Part shown: in pieces, positions 17,206 to 26,180 of the stretch
How positions within the stretch are numbered: the first letter of the stretch is position 1
Layout of the letters: each line of letters opens with the position of its first letter
Source: Wansuia hejianensis
Lineage (GTDB): Bacteria > Bacillota > Clostridia > Lachnospirales > Lachnospiraceae
Assembly: GCF_014337215.1 (NCBI RefSeq)
Contig: NZ_CP060635.1
Location: 2,741,501-2,805,500 of the forward strand
Direction of reading: 5' to 3'
DNA length: 64,000 bases
Position numbers and translations under genes: made by a program
The notes under the pieces: generated by a model
What the model was told of the DNA's origin: nothing
What the model saw: the letters and a program-made list of their open reading frames with translations, nothing else
Databases searched by the model: none

Positions 17206-17835
17206 TTAAACAAAGGTTCTCGCGATTTCCGCAGCATCGACTGCATTTTCCGTATAAGCATCTGCCCCTATCTGACGGGCAAATTCCCCCGTAACAGGGC
17301 CTCCGCCCACCATGACATGAAACTGGCTTCTGTTCTCCATCTCATTCAGGCACTGGACAATATGCCGCATTTCCGGAAGGGATGTGGTCAGCAGGGAAGA
17401 AACACAGACAATCTTCACATCCGGGTGATCCTGCACCGCCTGCACAAACCGCTGGGCAGATACATCCACCCCCAGATCCACCACTTCAAAACCGGAACCC
17501 CGAAACATGATCGCAACAATATTCTTACCTACATCGTGCAAATCACCTCCGGCAGTTCCTACAATTGCTTTCCCATTATTGCCAAAACGGCCGTCCTCAA
17601 GAAGAGGCTCCAGCTGTTCCAGACCTGCCTTCATCGCTCTGGCACAGGCCAGAACTCTCGCTATATCACTGTCATCATCCTGAAAATTGATCCCCATCCG
17701 GCGCATCGCCTTCAGAAGTCCATTATCTAATAAATCTGTAGCTTTTTCACCGCTGTCCAGAGCTTTCTGAACCAGCTTCGCAGCCAGGCGGGGCTTTCCC
17801 TCGATCACTGCTCTCTGAATTTCATCGTAAGGCAT
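17206..17835 (-). CDS. Corrinoid protein (methyl carrier), copy 2
   Basis: A 209-residue B12-binding protein of the MtaC/MttC/MtbC type. The helical cap domain (about 1-85) is followed by the Rossmann B12 domain with the base-off signature D98-x-H100-x-x-G103 in GGDLHDVGKNIV, then VVDLGVDVS and a second glycine-rich segment MVGGGPVTGEF. It accepts a methyl group on cobalt and passes it to a pterin-linked methyltransferase. The cap differs from copy 1: FQDDDSDIARVLACARAM replaces the usual FVPEML-type helix. It is the last gene of the operon. Confidence 0.92.
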   Translation of the reverse strand: MPYDEIQRAVIEGKPRLAAKLVQKALDSGEKATDLLDNGLLKAMRRMGINFQDDDSDIARVLACARAMKAGLEQLEPLLEDGRFGNNGKAIVGTAGGDLHDVGKNIVAIMFRGSGFEVVDLGVDVSAQRFVQAVQDHPDVKIVCVSSLLTTSLPEMRHIVQCLNEMENRSQFHVMVGGGPVTGEFARQIGADAYTENAVDAAEIARTFV

Positions 17836-17872
17836 AAGATGGCCTCCTGGTATTATTTCCAGTACTATCTTA

Positions 17873-19480
17873 TCACCTTTCTACGGCTCGTGCAAACTCT
17901 AATTCATCCACAAAGGTATCCTGGAAACAACTTTCTGTCGCCAGCTCTATGAATTCAGCCTTTTTGGCCATTTCACAGGCATACTCGTACTCTCCCCTGT
18001 TCACAACAGCCAGCTTCGCGCCCTCACCGGCCGCATTGCCAATCGGGATAATTCGTTCTCGGAGCTCATAGGGAATTAAGCCGATTTCGCAGGCATTCTC
18101 AGCGTCCATATAGTTGCCGAACGCCCCTGCCAGATAGACCTGCTCAATCTCTTCCGGGCGGATCGAAAGCTTCGCTGCCATAATCTGAATACCTGCCGCA
18201 ATGGCGCCTTTGGCCAGCTGCACCTCACGGATATCCTTCTGGCTGATATAAATATCAGTTCCATTGGCAGATTCCTCCGCAGGAACCAGTACAAATACGG
18301 GCTTTCCATCCTTTTCTTTCAGCCTGTAGGCCTGGCTCTTGGCAAATTCATCTTCCAGATCTTCTTCCTCGCAAAGGCTTCCATAATTATCTATAAATCC
18401 GTAACGGATCATAAACGCCAGTATATCGATCAAGCCAGAACCACAGATCCCTATGGGTCTGACATCCTCTATCACTTCCAGCTTCAGCTCATGATCCTCC
18501 ACCGTTATATGGCTGATTGCCCCTTTAGAGCCACGCATGCCGCACTCTATCTTGGCGCCCTCAAAAGCAGGGCCTGCCGCCGTTGAAGTAGTCACCATAT
18601 GATCTCTATTGCCCATCACGAGCTCACCATTGGTCCCAATGTCTATCATAAGCGTCATCGGCTTCAACTGGTCAAATGCTACTGAAAGCATGCAGCCCAC
18701 CGTATCAGCTCCCACAAAACCCGCAATATTTGGCAACATCACCAGCTTTCCCCCATCCGCGATACGGATGCCATTCTCCGCGGCATCCAGGATCATTCCA
18801 TCCTTTACAGCAGGAAGATACGGTGCATGAACCAGTGAATCCGGAGAAATCCCCAGGAACAGATGATGCATACAGGTATTGCCCACTATGGAAACCTGCA
18901 GGATGTCCTCACGGCGAACCCCGGCCTCGGCACAAGCCTGGCCGATCAGCTGGTTCAGGGCCTTCTGCACAACCTCCTGCATTTCCCGCCCTCCATGCTC
19001 AAGCACATAATTGGAACGCGAAATAACATCTGCACCAAACTGATGCTGAGGGTTCATCATGCTGGCAATTCCCTTTTCCGCCCCTGTACGCCCATCCAGC
19101 AGATAACCGACAATCGTCGTAGTCCCGATATCAAAGGCCATCAGATAAAAAGGCAGGTCCTGTCCCCCTTCCGGACGGCTCACTCCGGGAGCGACCTCAA
19201 TATTTCTTGAAAAACCGTCTGTCAGGATTTTCTGAATCTTCTCCTGATACATGGTATCTACCTTCATATCACAGGTCACTGGCGTCTGGCAGGCCAGAAC
19301 AACGCCCGTCTTAACACCTGCCACTATATTCACTTTACATTTTCCACAATTCCCTTTACCGCCGCAGGGTGCATCAGGTTCTAATCCAGCCATTTGCTCG
19401 GCTGCCAGAAGTGTCGTCCCCTCTTCTACTTCCAGTACGAGATTTTGGGGCAGAAAGGTAACAGTATATGTTTTTTTCAT
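17873..19480 (-). CDS. Reductive activator of corrinoid proteins (ferredoxin-ASKHA)
   Basis: A 535-residue protein of the RACo/RamA-like DUF4445 group, which uses ATP to reduce inactive Co(II) corrinoid back to Co(I). An N-terminal 2Fe-2S ferredoxin domain has C39, C45, C48 and C64. A linker leads into an ATPase domain of the acetate/sugar kinase-Hsp70-actin fold (AFDIGTTTIVGYLLDG, MTLMIDIGTNGELVMG, VYLAGAFGNYMDAENA). It lies between the two corrinoid-protein genes, as expected for a repair partner of both. Confidence 0.93.
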   Translation of the reverse strand: MKKTYTVTFLPQNLVLEVEEGTTLLAAEQMAGLEPDAPCGGKGNCGKCKVNIVAGVKTGVVLACQTPVTCDMKVDTMYQEKIQKILTDGFSRNIEVAPGVSRPEGGQDLPFYLMAFDIGTTTIVGYLLDGRTGAEKGIASMMNPQHQFGADVISRSNYVLEHGGREMQEVVQKALNQLIGQACAEAGVRREDILQVSIVGNTCMHHLFLGISPDSLVHAPYLPAVKDGMILDAAENGIRIADGGKLVMLPNIAGFVGADTVGCMLSVAFDQLKPMTLMIDIGTNGELVMGNRDHMVTTSTAAGPAFEGAKIECGMRGSKGAISHITVEDHELKLEVIEDVRPIGICGSGLIDILAFMIRYGFIDNYGSLCEEEDLEDEFAKSQAYRLKEKDGKPVFVLVPAEESANGTDIYISQKDIREVQLAKGAIAAGIQIMAAKLSIRPEEIEQVYLAGAFGNYMDAENACEIGLIPYELRERIIPIGNAAGEGAKLAVVNRGEYEYACEMAKKAEFIELATESCFQDTFVDELEFARAVER

Positions 19481-19520
19481 AGATGGTTTACCTCTTTCAG
19501 AGAACTTTCCCGTGTAATAG

Positions 19521-19554
19521 AAACACCCCGCGCAGACTCTGCAGCACGGGGTGC
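19521..19554 (-). terminator. Internal hairpin between corrinoid gene and activator
   Basis: CACCCCG (19524-19530) pairs with CGGGGTG (19547-19553), with further pairing inside, about 20 bases after the corrinoid copy 1 stop. The minus-strand tail (GTTTCTATTA) is T-poor, so it may be a partial terminator or an mRNA-stabilising end. That would lower expression of the activator relative to the carrier. Confidence 0.45.
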
Positions 19555-19572
19555 GAATTCTTGATCTTTTAA

Positions 19573-20205
19573 TTATGCTAAGGATTTAGCCAGAGTTGCT
19601 GCAGATGCTGCATCCTCTGAATATCCGTCTGCACCGATTTCATCAGCAAATGCCTGGGTGATCGGGGCACCGCCTACCATGATCTTGATGTTGCTGCGGA
19701 ACGGAGCTCCGTTCAGAGCAGCTACAGTATCACGCAGAGACGGCATAGTAGTTGTCAGCAGAGCGGACAGAGCAACAATCTTGCAATCCGGATTCTCGTT
19801 AACAGCAGCGATAATCTTGTCGATCGGAACATCAACACCCAGGTCGATTACTTCAAATCCAGCAGACTCGATCATCATAGCTACCAGGTTCTTACCGATA
19901 TCATGCAGGTCGCCTGCAACAGTTGCGATGATAACTTTACCAAGAGCTCCTGTGGAACCACTGGAAAGATGGGGTTTCAGAACCTCAACGCCAACCTTCA
20001 TAGCTTTTGCAGCTACCAGCATCTCCGGAACGAAGATTTCGTTGTTTTTGAACTTCTCGCCAACAACGCCCATAGCGTCGATCATACCTTTGTTCAGGAT
20101 CTCTGCGGGATCACATCCGTCATCCAGAGCAGCCTGTACAGCAGCACCGATCTGTTTTGCTTTACCTTTTTCAACTAATGCAGCAACTTCATCAATCTTT
20201 GACAT
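19573..20205 (-). CDS. Corrinoid protein (methyl carrier), copy 1
   Basis: A 210-residue corrinoid protein with a canonical cap (EKFKNNEIFVPEMLVAAKAM) and the B12 signature D99-x-H101-x-x-G104 in AGDLHDIGKNLV, then VIDLGVDVPIDKI and a MVGGAPIT loop. It carries a methyl group between a substrate-specific methyltransferase and the tetrahydrofolate enzyme encoded just upstream. Strong GGAGG ribosome site. The paralogue at 17.2 kb has the same fold but a divergent cap. Confidence 0.94.
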   Translation of the reverse strand: MSKIDEVAALVEKGKAKQIGAAVQAALDDGCDPAEILNKGMIDAMGVVGEKFKNNEIFVPEMLVAAKAMKVGVEVLKPHLSSGSTGALGKVIIATVAGDLHDIGKNLVAMMIESAGFEVIDLGVDVPIDKIIAAVNENPDCKIVALSALLTTTMPSLRDTVAALNGAPFRSNIKIMVGGAPITQAFADEIGADGYSEDAASAATLAKSLA

Positions 20206-20301
20206 AACCTTTTTCCTCCATTTTATATGTTTTAATTATTGAATATATAATATAATCTTCTTTCCGCCGAAGATCATATTAAGCATGTATTATGACCGGA
20301 A

Positions 20302-21105
20302 TCATTTCTTCGGTCCAAACAGCCCGTCTCTGTATGCTTCGATATACTCCATACAGAAATCATCCAGACCCAGCATCGCTTCCGTAGCCAGGATAATTCC
20401 CAGCAGATCACGGTTGGTCGGATCTAGGATGGCGCTGTCAAGTCCGGCTTTCATGGCCAGAACAGTGAAGCTCATGTTCAGCAGCTTACGAACCGGCAGG
20501 TTAAAGGAAATATTGCTGACTGCGGCCGTAATATGAATGTCCGGATACTGGCTCCGGATCGTTCCGATTACTTCTTCATTCATCGCAATGCCATCCTCGG
20601 AGGTGCAGAGCATCTCTACCAGCGGATCGATATGCAGACGGCTGGGCTTGATACCGTACTCTTTTGCTTTGGCCATGATGTTGTTAAATACTCTCAGACG
20701 GTCTGCAGCTGTCTTCGGGATACCTGTATCATCGCTGCAGAGTGCAACCACCTGCCAATCGCTGTCCGCGATAACCGGGAAAATTTTGTCTACCTTGTCG
20801 CCCTCCATGGATACGGAGTTAATCAGACCGGGACGTTTACAGAATTTATATGCCTCCATCAATACGTCGGGGCTGGGGCTGTCTACACTGATCGGAAGAT
20901 CGGTCACTTCCTGAATGCAGTCAATCATCCATTTCAGGGTCTCAACCTCTTCTGCCTCCGGCACAGATGCGCAGCAATCGATAAAGGTTGCATTCGCTTC
21001 TGCCTGTGCGATGGCACGCTGCTTAATGAGATCTGCATCCCTGTTTGCTATTGCTTCCGCTACAGAAGGGATGGAACCATTAATTTTCTCACCAATAATA
21101 ATCAT
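20302..21105 (-). CDS. Methyltetrahydrofolate:corrinoid methyltransferase (MtgA/MtvA type)
   Basis: A 267-residue TIM-barrel pterin-binding methyltransferase. It starts MIIIGEKINGSIPSVAEAIA, has the pterin-site strands DCCASVPEAEE and PISVDSPSPDVL, and N-containing VSMEGDKVDKIF and HIDPLVEML further on. It moves the methyl group between corrinoid and tetrahydrofolate (MT2 role). First gene of the operon; GGAGGTAACTGAAAT precedes ATG. The substrate-specific partner (MttB, MtgB, MtvB or MtaB type) is not in the window. Confidence 0.92.
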   Translation of the reverse strand: MIIIGEKINGSIPSVAEAIANRDADLIKQRAIAQAEANATFIDCCASVPEAEEVETLKWMIDCIQEVTDLPISVDSPSPDVLMEAYKFCKRPGLINSVSMEGDKVDKIFPVIADSDWQVVALCSDDTGIPKTAADRLRVFNNIMAKAKEYGIKPSRLHIDPLVEMLCTSEDGIAMNEEVIGTIRSQYPDIHITAAVSNISFNLPVRKLLNMSFTVLAMKAGLDSAILDPTNRDLLGIILATEAMLGLDDFCMEYIEAYRDGLFGPKK

Positions 21106-21150
21106 ATTTCAGTTACCTCCGGTTTTATTTATCAAAAATACATTGACTAT

Positions 21151-21220
21151 ATTATAACAAAAAAATAGTTCTGCCAGAATCCGCAAAACTATTGACATTT
21201 CCATCCCTTTTTCCTACAAT
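21151..21220. promoter_or_regulatory. Divergent promoters of methyl-transfer operon and regulator
   Basis: On the plus strand TTGACA (21192-21197) and TACAAT (21215-21220) are exactly 17 bases apart, giving a near-consensus promoter for the regulator at 21246. On the minus strand TATAAT (21151-21156) lies about 45 bases before the methyltransferase start, with only a poor -35 (TTCTGG), as expected for an activator-dependent promoter. The short shared region would suit control of the operon by the divergent regulator. Confidence 0.75.
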
Positions 21221-21245
21221 GTGTATGAAGATCGGAGGATCACCT

Positions 21246-22778
21246 ATGAACTTAAGTGTGAGATTAATTATAAATTTTTTAAAGCAATCATATGCTTTGC
21301 AATACAGAAAGAATCTGCCCAATACCCTGAACCTGGGCCGCCCGGTCTTTCTGACCAATCAGGATCACTGGCCCGGAGGCCACGTCTGCATCTGTGAATC
21401 GATCCCGGACCATCTGCTAAGCGAACCACTTCCTGACGATATACTGGTCCTGCTTTCACCCCGCGCTGCCTCCGGCTATCACTCTGCTTCCAACAAATTG
21501 TTTGAATTACCGGATCTGTGCAGCTTACCTGAATTATTCAACCAGCTGCAAAGCCTTTTTGACAAATATGACAGCTGGGATAACTCTCTGAAAGAGCTTA
21601 TAAAGAACGAAGGAAATATACAAAACCTGCTGGATATCAGCTTCCCCATCTTTCAGAACCCGCTGCTCCTGCGGGCGGCTGATTTTTTCATGCTCTCCTA
21701 TTCCAGCATCATAGACGAAAACCCCGGCCTGACCCACCTGATCGATCCCAATTATTCCTTCGATACCCTGACCACCAGTAAACTCGATCCATATTACAAC
21801 GAAGCCAGAAATTATAAAGAGCCCTTTTTCCTGCCAGAATATCTTTCCGGCTCCCGCGAGCTATGCATCAATCTTTTCCAGCACAGGATATTCTCCCACC
21901 GGCTGATTCTGGTAGAAGCTCTGGGGGAGATAACCGAAGAACTGGCTCCCCTTCTGGCGCACCTGGCTGGCTACGTACAACTGATTCTGGTTCACTCAGA
22001 CATGGAAAATATCGGTGAAGGATATTCTCTGGAACACCTGCTCAGTGATATTATCAGCGGAAAAGAAACAGATTATTCCATAATCGACAGCCATCTCTCA
22101 GAATTCGGATGGACCTCCGCCCATACCTACTGCTGTATGAATCTGAAAATAGCCTCCCTGGACCAGCAAAACCTGACCAGCAAATACTTGTGCCACCATT
22201 TTGAAGAAATTGTTCCCGGCTCCTGCGCATTCCGCTATGAAGATGACCTGGTCATCTTCATCAACCTGACCCGCTACGACGGTTCTGTCGACCAGCTGCT
22301 GAACAACACCGTCCTCTTCCTCCGCGACAGCTTCCTGAAAACAGGCGTCAGCAACCCAGTCAAGGGAACCATGGATCTGCTCTATTGCTATCAGCAGTCC
22401 AAGATCGCCCTCGACATCGGAAGTAAATACCAGAACTACCGATGGGTACATCGGTTCGAGGACATCTCCCTCTATTATCTGATGGAAAGCTGCACCAGAG
22501 AACTGCCGACCCACATGGTCTGTTCCCAGAAACTGCTTACCCTGAAAGCCTACGACATCAGGCACCACTCCGAATACTGTGAAACCCTGAAAATATACCT
22601 GGAAACCCACCTCAACGCCGTCCAGGCCTCCCGCCGTCTCTTCATCCACCGCAGCACCTTCCTCTACCGCCTGGACAGAATCAAAGAACTCATCAGTATA
22701 GACTTTGAAGACGAAGACATGCTTTTCTACCTGATGATGTCATTCAGAATGCTCAGCTTACGCAGAGACATATCATAA
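21246..22778 (+). CDS. CdaR/PucR-type transcriptional regulator
   Basis: A 510-residue protein with a long N-terminal sensory half of no clear family and a C-terminal helix-turn-helix of the PucR/CdaR type: LKIYLETHLNAVQASRRLFI followed by HRSTFLYRLDRIKELI. It probably activates the divergent methyl-transfer operon in response to its substrate (inference from position). The start is ATG 21246 with GGAGGATCACCT; the upstream TTG frame is the -35 box, not coding. The stop codon TAA lies at the edge of a repeat element. Confidence 0.85.
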   Translation: MNLSVRLIINFLKQSYALQYRKNLPNTLNLGRPVFLTNQDHWPGGHVCICESIPDHLLSEPLPDDILVLLSPRAASGYHSASNKLFELPDLCSLPELFNQLQSLFDKYDSWDNSLKELIKNEGNIQNLLDISFPIFQNPLLLRAADFFMLSYSSIIDENPGLTHLIDPNYSFDTLTTSKLDPYYNEARNYKEPFFLPEYLSGSRELCINLFQHRIFSHRLILVEALGEITEELAPLLAHLAGYVQLILVHSDMENIGEGYSLEHLLSDIISGKETDYSIIDSHLSEFGWTSAHTYCCMNLKIASLDQQNLTSKYLCHHFEEIVPGSCAFRYEDDLVIFINLTRYDGSVDQLLNNTVLFLRDSFLKTGVSNPVKGTMDLLYCYQQSKIALDIGSKYQNYRWVHRFEDISLYYLMESCTRELPTHMVCSQKLLTLKAYDIRHHSEYCETLKIYLETHLNAVQASRRLFIHRSTFLYRLDRIKELISIDFEDEDMLFYLMMSFRMLSLRRDIS

Positions 22779-23384
22779 ATTGGGGTTTTGGGTGAGGGAG
22801 TGTGGATACCCGGACGAAAAGCAGCGGGAGACCTCCAGGGGCTGCGGCCTGCCGGACAGACTGGGCTTCGGGTTGAAGTAGTTCTAAGCATTCCGACGGC
22901 TCCTCTCCGGAGGGACCGGGGTAAGTCGCCCAGAAAACCGATGTTTTCTGAGCTCCGTACCCCTCGAAAATTGTGCTTGAAGCACAATTTTCGCCCTCCT
23001 GCGAGAAGCCGCCGGAATGCAAGAACTACTAACAACCCTGCAGAGGTCTGCCCAGCAGGCCGCAGCCCCTGGAGATCTCCCGCTGCTTTTCTGGCTGTTC
23101 CAGACGGTACAATGGCCCTCGCCAGAGGGGGAACCCCGATGGTTTCAGACGGTAGATTTTGATATGCAATAAAGAAATACTGGCGCCACCAGGCCACAAT
23201 CAGCCAGTGATTACTGTCTGTAACCATACCGATGACACTTTCGGAGAACCTGGGCGAAGCGTTTTAGATCACCAGAAAGGGTGGGAGGAGGCGGGGCTCC
23301 GCCCCTGTTCCGCCCCGCCTCCTCCCACCCTTTCGTCCGGGTATCCAAACCGCCTCCCCCTCACCGACCATTTGGAAGCAATTA
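22777..23384. repeat. Palindromic GC-rich repeat element, copy 1
   Basis: This 600-base gene-free stretch is one structured element. The terminal inverted repeats are 22791-22819 and 23331-23365, sharing GGATACCCGGACGAAA or its complement. A long imperfect hairpin (arms 22817-22900 and 23008-23090) encloses small stems 22931-22938/22943-22950 and 22965-22977/22981-22993. A central segment (23091-23274) is about 90 percent like copy 2 by eye. A second GC-rich hairpin follows (23275-23297 with 23313-23334). It lies between two convergent genes, and each gene's TAA stop falls at its edge. Confidence 0.85.
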
Positions 23385-25916
23385 CTTAAACATCTCGTGG
23401 AATGTTTTTTTCTTTTCCATCGCCTCTGTGATTTCTCCTATCCGCGATGTATCTCCAATCAGGATTGCTCCGCACAATCTGTTGTTGAAGAAATAGTATT
23501 TTTCATATTGTTTTTTGCCCATGTCTTTGAATTCTACCTGACGGTACAGAAGATCCGGTTTTTTGCCGTTGTCTCCTATGGCGTACAGGGAGGTGTTCAT
23601 TCCGTTGAAGGTCAGCGCTGCGGGTACGGTTTCGTAAGTCAGCTTTTCTCCGGCGGCATTTGCCCCGGCTACCGTTCCCTGTTCAGAGGCCTCCGGCCAG
23701 ATCGCATAATTGATTCCTTCATACTGGGCGCAGTCCCCGCAGGCGTAGATGTCCGGCAGGCTGGTTTCCATTCTTTCATTTACTACAACAGCGCGGTCTG
23801 TGGCGATTCCGGCTTCTGCCGCAATCTTTGTACTGGCTCTCACACCGGCGGATACGATGACCAGGCCGGCAGGATATACGGTGCCGTCTGCCAGGCGGAC
23901 GCCGGTCACATGGGAGTTTCCCTCAACGGACGCAATAGTTACTCCGGTGTGAATGGATATTCCGCAGCTTTCACTGATCGTCTTTAACAGTTTTCCTGCT
24001 TCTTCATCTAGCTGTCTTCCCATGAGCTGGGGTGCTAATTCAAGAACTGTCACGTCACAGCCGGACTTTTTAAGTTCCCACGCCGCCTCCAGGCCCAGTA
24101 CCCCGCCGCCGATCACAACCGCCTGTTTTACGGCCGGCAATAGCTTCTCTATTTTTATCACATCGTCCATGCGCCGGATCGCTATTACCTCTGGTTTTTC
24201 CCATCCTTCAATGGGCGGGATGAAGCATTCGGAGCCCAGAGCGTATATTAATTTATCATATTTCAACCGCATGCCGTCGTTCAGCTCAGCTTCCTTTTCC
24301 TGTACGTGAATCGCGGTCACGGTTTTTCCAAGCACCTGATAGATCTTATTTTCTTCATACCAGGACGGGTCCTCCATGGCGATCTGGTCAGCCGACAATT
24401 CGGCCAGAATCGATTTCGTCAGCATCGGCCTGTTATAGGAAGGGTAAGGTTCATTAGACACCATCACGATAGAACCAGTCTTATCCCGCTCCCGGATAGC
24501 CTTCGCCGCATGCAGTCCGGCAGCGCCATTTCCCAGGATCAGATAGAACTGCTCTGTATCATTCCGGTAATCCGTTGAAGTATCTTCAACCTCAACAAAG
24601 TTTTCCTTCCCCACCCCGCAGACAGGACATATTTCCAGAGAAGCATCGAAAATAGCACCGCACACCAGGCACTTAACCAGCTTTCTCGGCCCTGTGGATT
24701 TTTTCGGGTTTTCTTTATCCAGAAGGGTACAGCCAAAATTATATCCATATTCGTAGGCTTCTGTCAGTTCCACTTCACTGGGCTTGAAACGCACGCGGAA
24801 AGGCTCCATTGTTTTCATTTTTAGCTGTTTCAGCCGTTCCATGATGTGAGGGACTCCTTCACCGCTCCAGCCATAGCTTCCAAATGCGCTGGCCAGCTTG
24901 CCGCCATGGGTGCCGGCAAAAATAGATGTGGTCAGATCCCAGATTGGTTTCAACGCCTCGCCCACGATTGTAGGTGTTCCAAACAATATGCCGTCCGCAA
25001 ACAGAAGTTCATCCAACACCTTCGCCTGATCTGCCTCCACCAGGTCATAGAGACGCACGTCCACATCCCCACTGTCGCGGATTCCTTCCGCAATGCGTTC
25101 TGCCAAGCTGCCTGTATAACCATAAGCGCTGACATACGGCATAATAACGGTTTTTTTCTGATTTGGATTGACCACCGTACTCCACTCTTCATAGAGGTTC
25201 ATGATATAGTCAATCTTCTGGGTCTGATCCAGCACAGGCCCATGCCCCGGGCATATCATGGAGACATCCATTTTCTTCACCCTGTCCAGCGCCTTTCGCA
25301 TATAAGGCTTGAATGGCCCGATAATACAGTCATAATAGTATTTTGTAGCGCGCAGGTAGCCGTCCATATCAGTTACCTTACTAGCCAGGACGTCTTCAAA
25401 TCCATAATGGGACCCAAATGAATCACAGGTTACCAGAATCTGTTCTTCCTCAATATAAGTATACATAGTGTCCGGCCAGTGAAGGTTCGGCACGATCAGA
25501 AAACGGAAGGTCTTATCCCCAATCTTCATTTCCTGGTTATCCTTTACCGGAATCGAGCAGAAATCCCTATTTATAATCTGCTTTAAAAAGCTGATGGCAC
25601 AGCCTGTCGCAACGATCTTCATCTGCGGACTGCAGTCCAGCAGGTGCTCTACGCTGCCTGCGTGATCCGGCTCCGTATGATTGACGATCAGATAATCAAT
25701 CTTCGATACGTCGATCACTTCTTTTAATTTTTCCAGGTATTCATCAAAAAACTTTTCCTTAGCCGTTTCAAACAGAATCACTTTATCTCCGGCTTTCAGG
25801 ACATAAGAATTATATGTGGTGCCAAATTCCGTATACATGATGATATCAAACACTCTCAGTTCGGCATCCACAATGCCCGTCCAATAAAATCCCTCTCTTA
25901 ACTGCAATGTCTTCAT
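23382..25916 (-). CDS. Flavodiiron protein - rubredoxin - NAD(P)H reductase fusion
   Basis: An 844-residue three-part enzyme that should carry electrons from NAD(P)H to oxygen or nitric oxide. Residues 1-250 are the diiron beta-lactamase-like domain with all ligands (H80, E82, D84, H85, H146, D165, H225). Residues about 255-400 are a flavodoxin domain. A rubredoxin domain with C416, C419, C430 and C433 follows, and from about 456 a FAD/NAD(P)H rubredoxin reductase (LGNGAAGLHA, VVIGGGVLGLEAA, IYACGDCAQ). A separate rubredoxin gene lies upstream in the same operon. GGAGGAATAAT precedes ATG. Confidence 0.95.
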   Translation of the reverse strand: MKTLQLREGFYWTGIVDAELRVFDIIMYTEFGTTYNSYVLKAGDKVILFETAKEKFFDEYLEKLKEVIDVSKIDYLIVNHTEPDHAGSVEHLLDCSPQMKIVATGCAISFLKQIINRDFCSIPVKDNQEMKIGDKTFRFLIVPNLHWPDTMYTYIEEEQILVTCDSFGSHYGFEDVLASKVTDMDGYLRATKYYYDCIIGPFKPYMRKALDRVKKMDVSMICPGHGPVLDQTQKIDYIMNLYEEWSTVVNPNQKKTVIMPYVSAYGYTGSLAERIAEGIRDSGDVDVRLYDLVEADQAKVLDELLFADGILFGTPTIVGEALKPIWDLTTSIFAGTHGGKLASAFGSYGWSGEGVPHIMERLKQLKMKTMEPFRVRFKPSEVELTEAYEYGYNFGCTLLDKENPKKSTGPRKLVKCLVCGAIFDASLEICPVCGVGKENFVEVEDTSTDYRNDTEQFYLILGNGAAGLHAAKAIRERDKTGSIVMVSNEPYPSYNRPMLTKSILAELSADQIAMEDPSWYEENKIYQVLGKTVTAIHVQEKEAELNDGMRLKYDKLIYALGSECFIPPIEGWEKPEVIAIRRMDDVIKIEKLLPAVKQAVVIGGGVLGLEAAWELKKSGCDVTVLELAPQLMGRQLDEEAGKLLKTISESCGISIHTGVTIASVEGNSHVTGVRLADGTVYPAGLVIVSAGVRASTKIAAEAGIATDRAVVVNERMETSLPDIYACGDCAQYEGINYAIWPEASEQGTVAGANAAGEKLTYETVPAALTFNGMNTSLYAIGDNGKKPDLLYRQVEFKDMGKKQYEKYYFFNNRLCGAILIGDTSRIGEITEAMEKKKTFHEMFK

Positions 25917-25986
25917 ATTATTCCTCCAATGGCGCGGCGCTGTAACATCCGCGCCCTCCTAATGCATCAAGGCTCCCTGATCCTGA

Positions 25987-26148
25987 CTAATCTACAGGCC
26001 TGAATTCTTCTTTTCCCACACCGCAGACAGGGCAAATCCAGTCATCAGGTATCTCTTCAAACGGCGTACCGGGCTCAATACCTCCATCAAGATCTCCAAG
26101 CTCAGGATCGTAGATATAACCGCAGGGTTCGCATTCATATTTTTTCAT
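25987..26148 (-). CDS. Rubredoxin
   Basis: A 53-residue one-iron electron carrier. It has the two canonical knuckles CEPCGY (N-terminal) and CPVCGVGK (C-terminal), separated by the usual DPELGDLDGGIEPGTPFE and the DW pair. It is the first gene of the operon with the flavodiiron fusion 70 bases downstream, even though that protein has its own rubredoxin domain. It may serve other acceptors or boost electron flow. Confidence 0.95.
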   Translation of the reverse strand: MKKYECEPCGYIYDPELGDLDGGIEPGTPFEEIPDDWICPVCGVGKEEFRPVD

Positions 26149-26180
26149 AGTTGTAGGTCCTTTCTGTCTTTAAATAATAT

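Noticed and set aside
22788..23162. Open frames within repeat copy 1, and similar ones at 49505-49987 in copy 2
   Set aside because: They follow the palindromic structure, occur on both strands, lack ribosome sites and are not conserved in frame between the copies.
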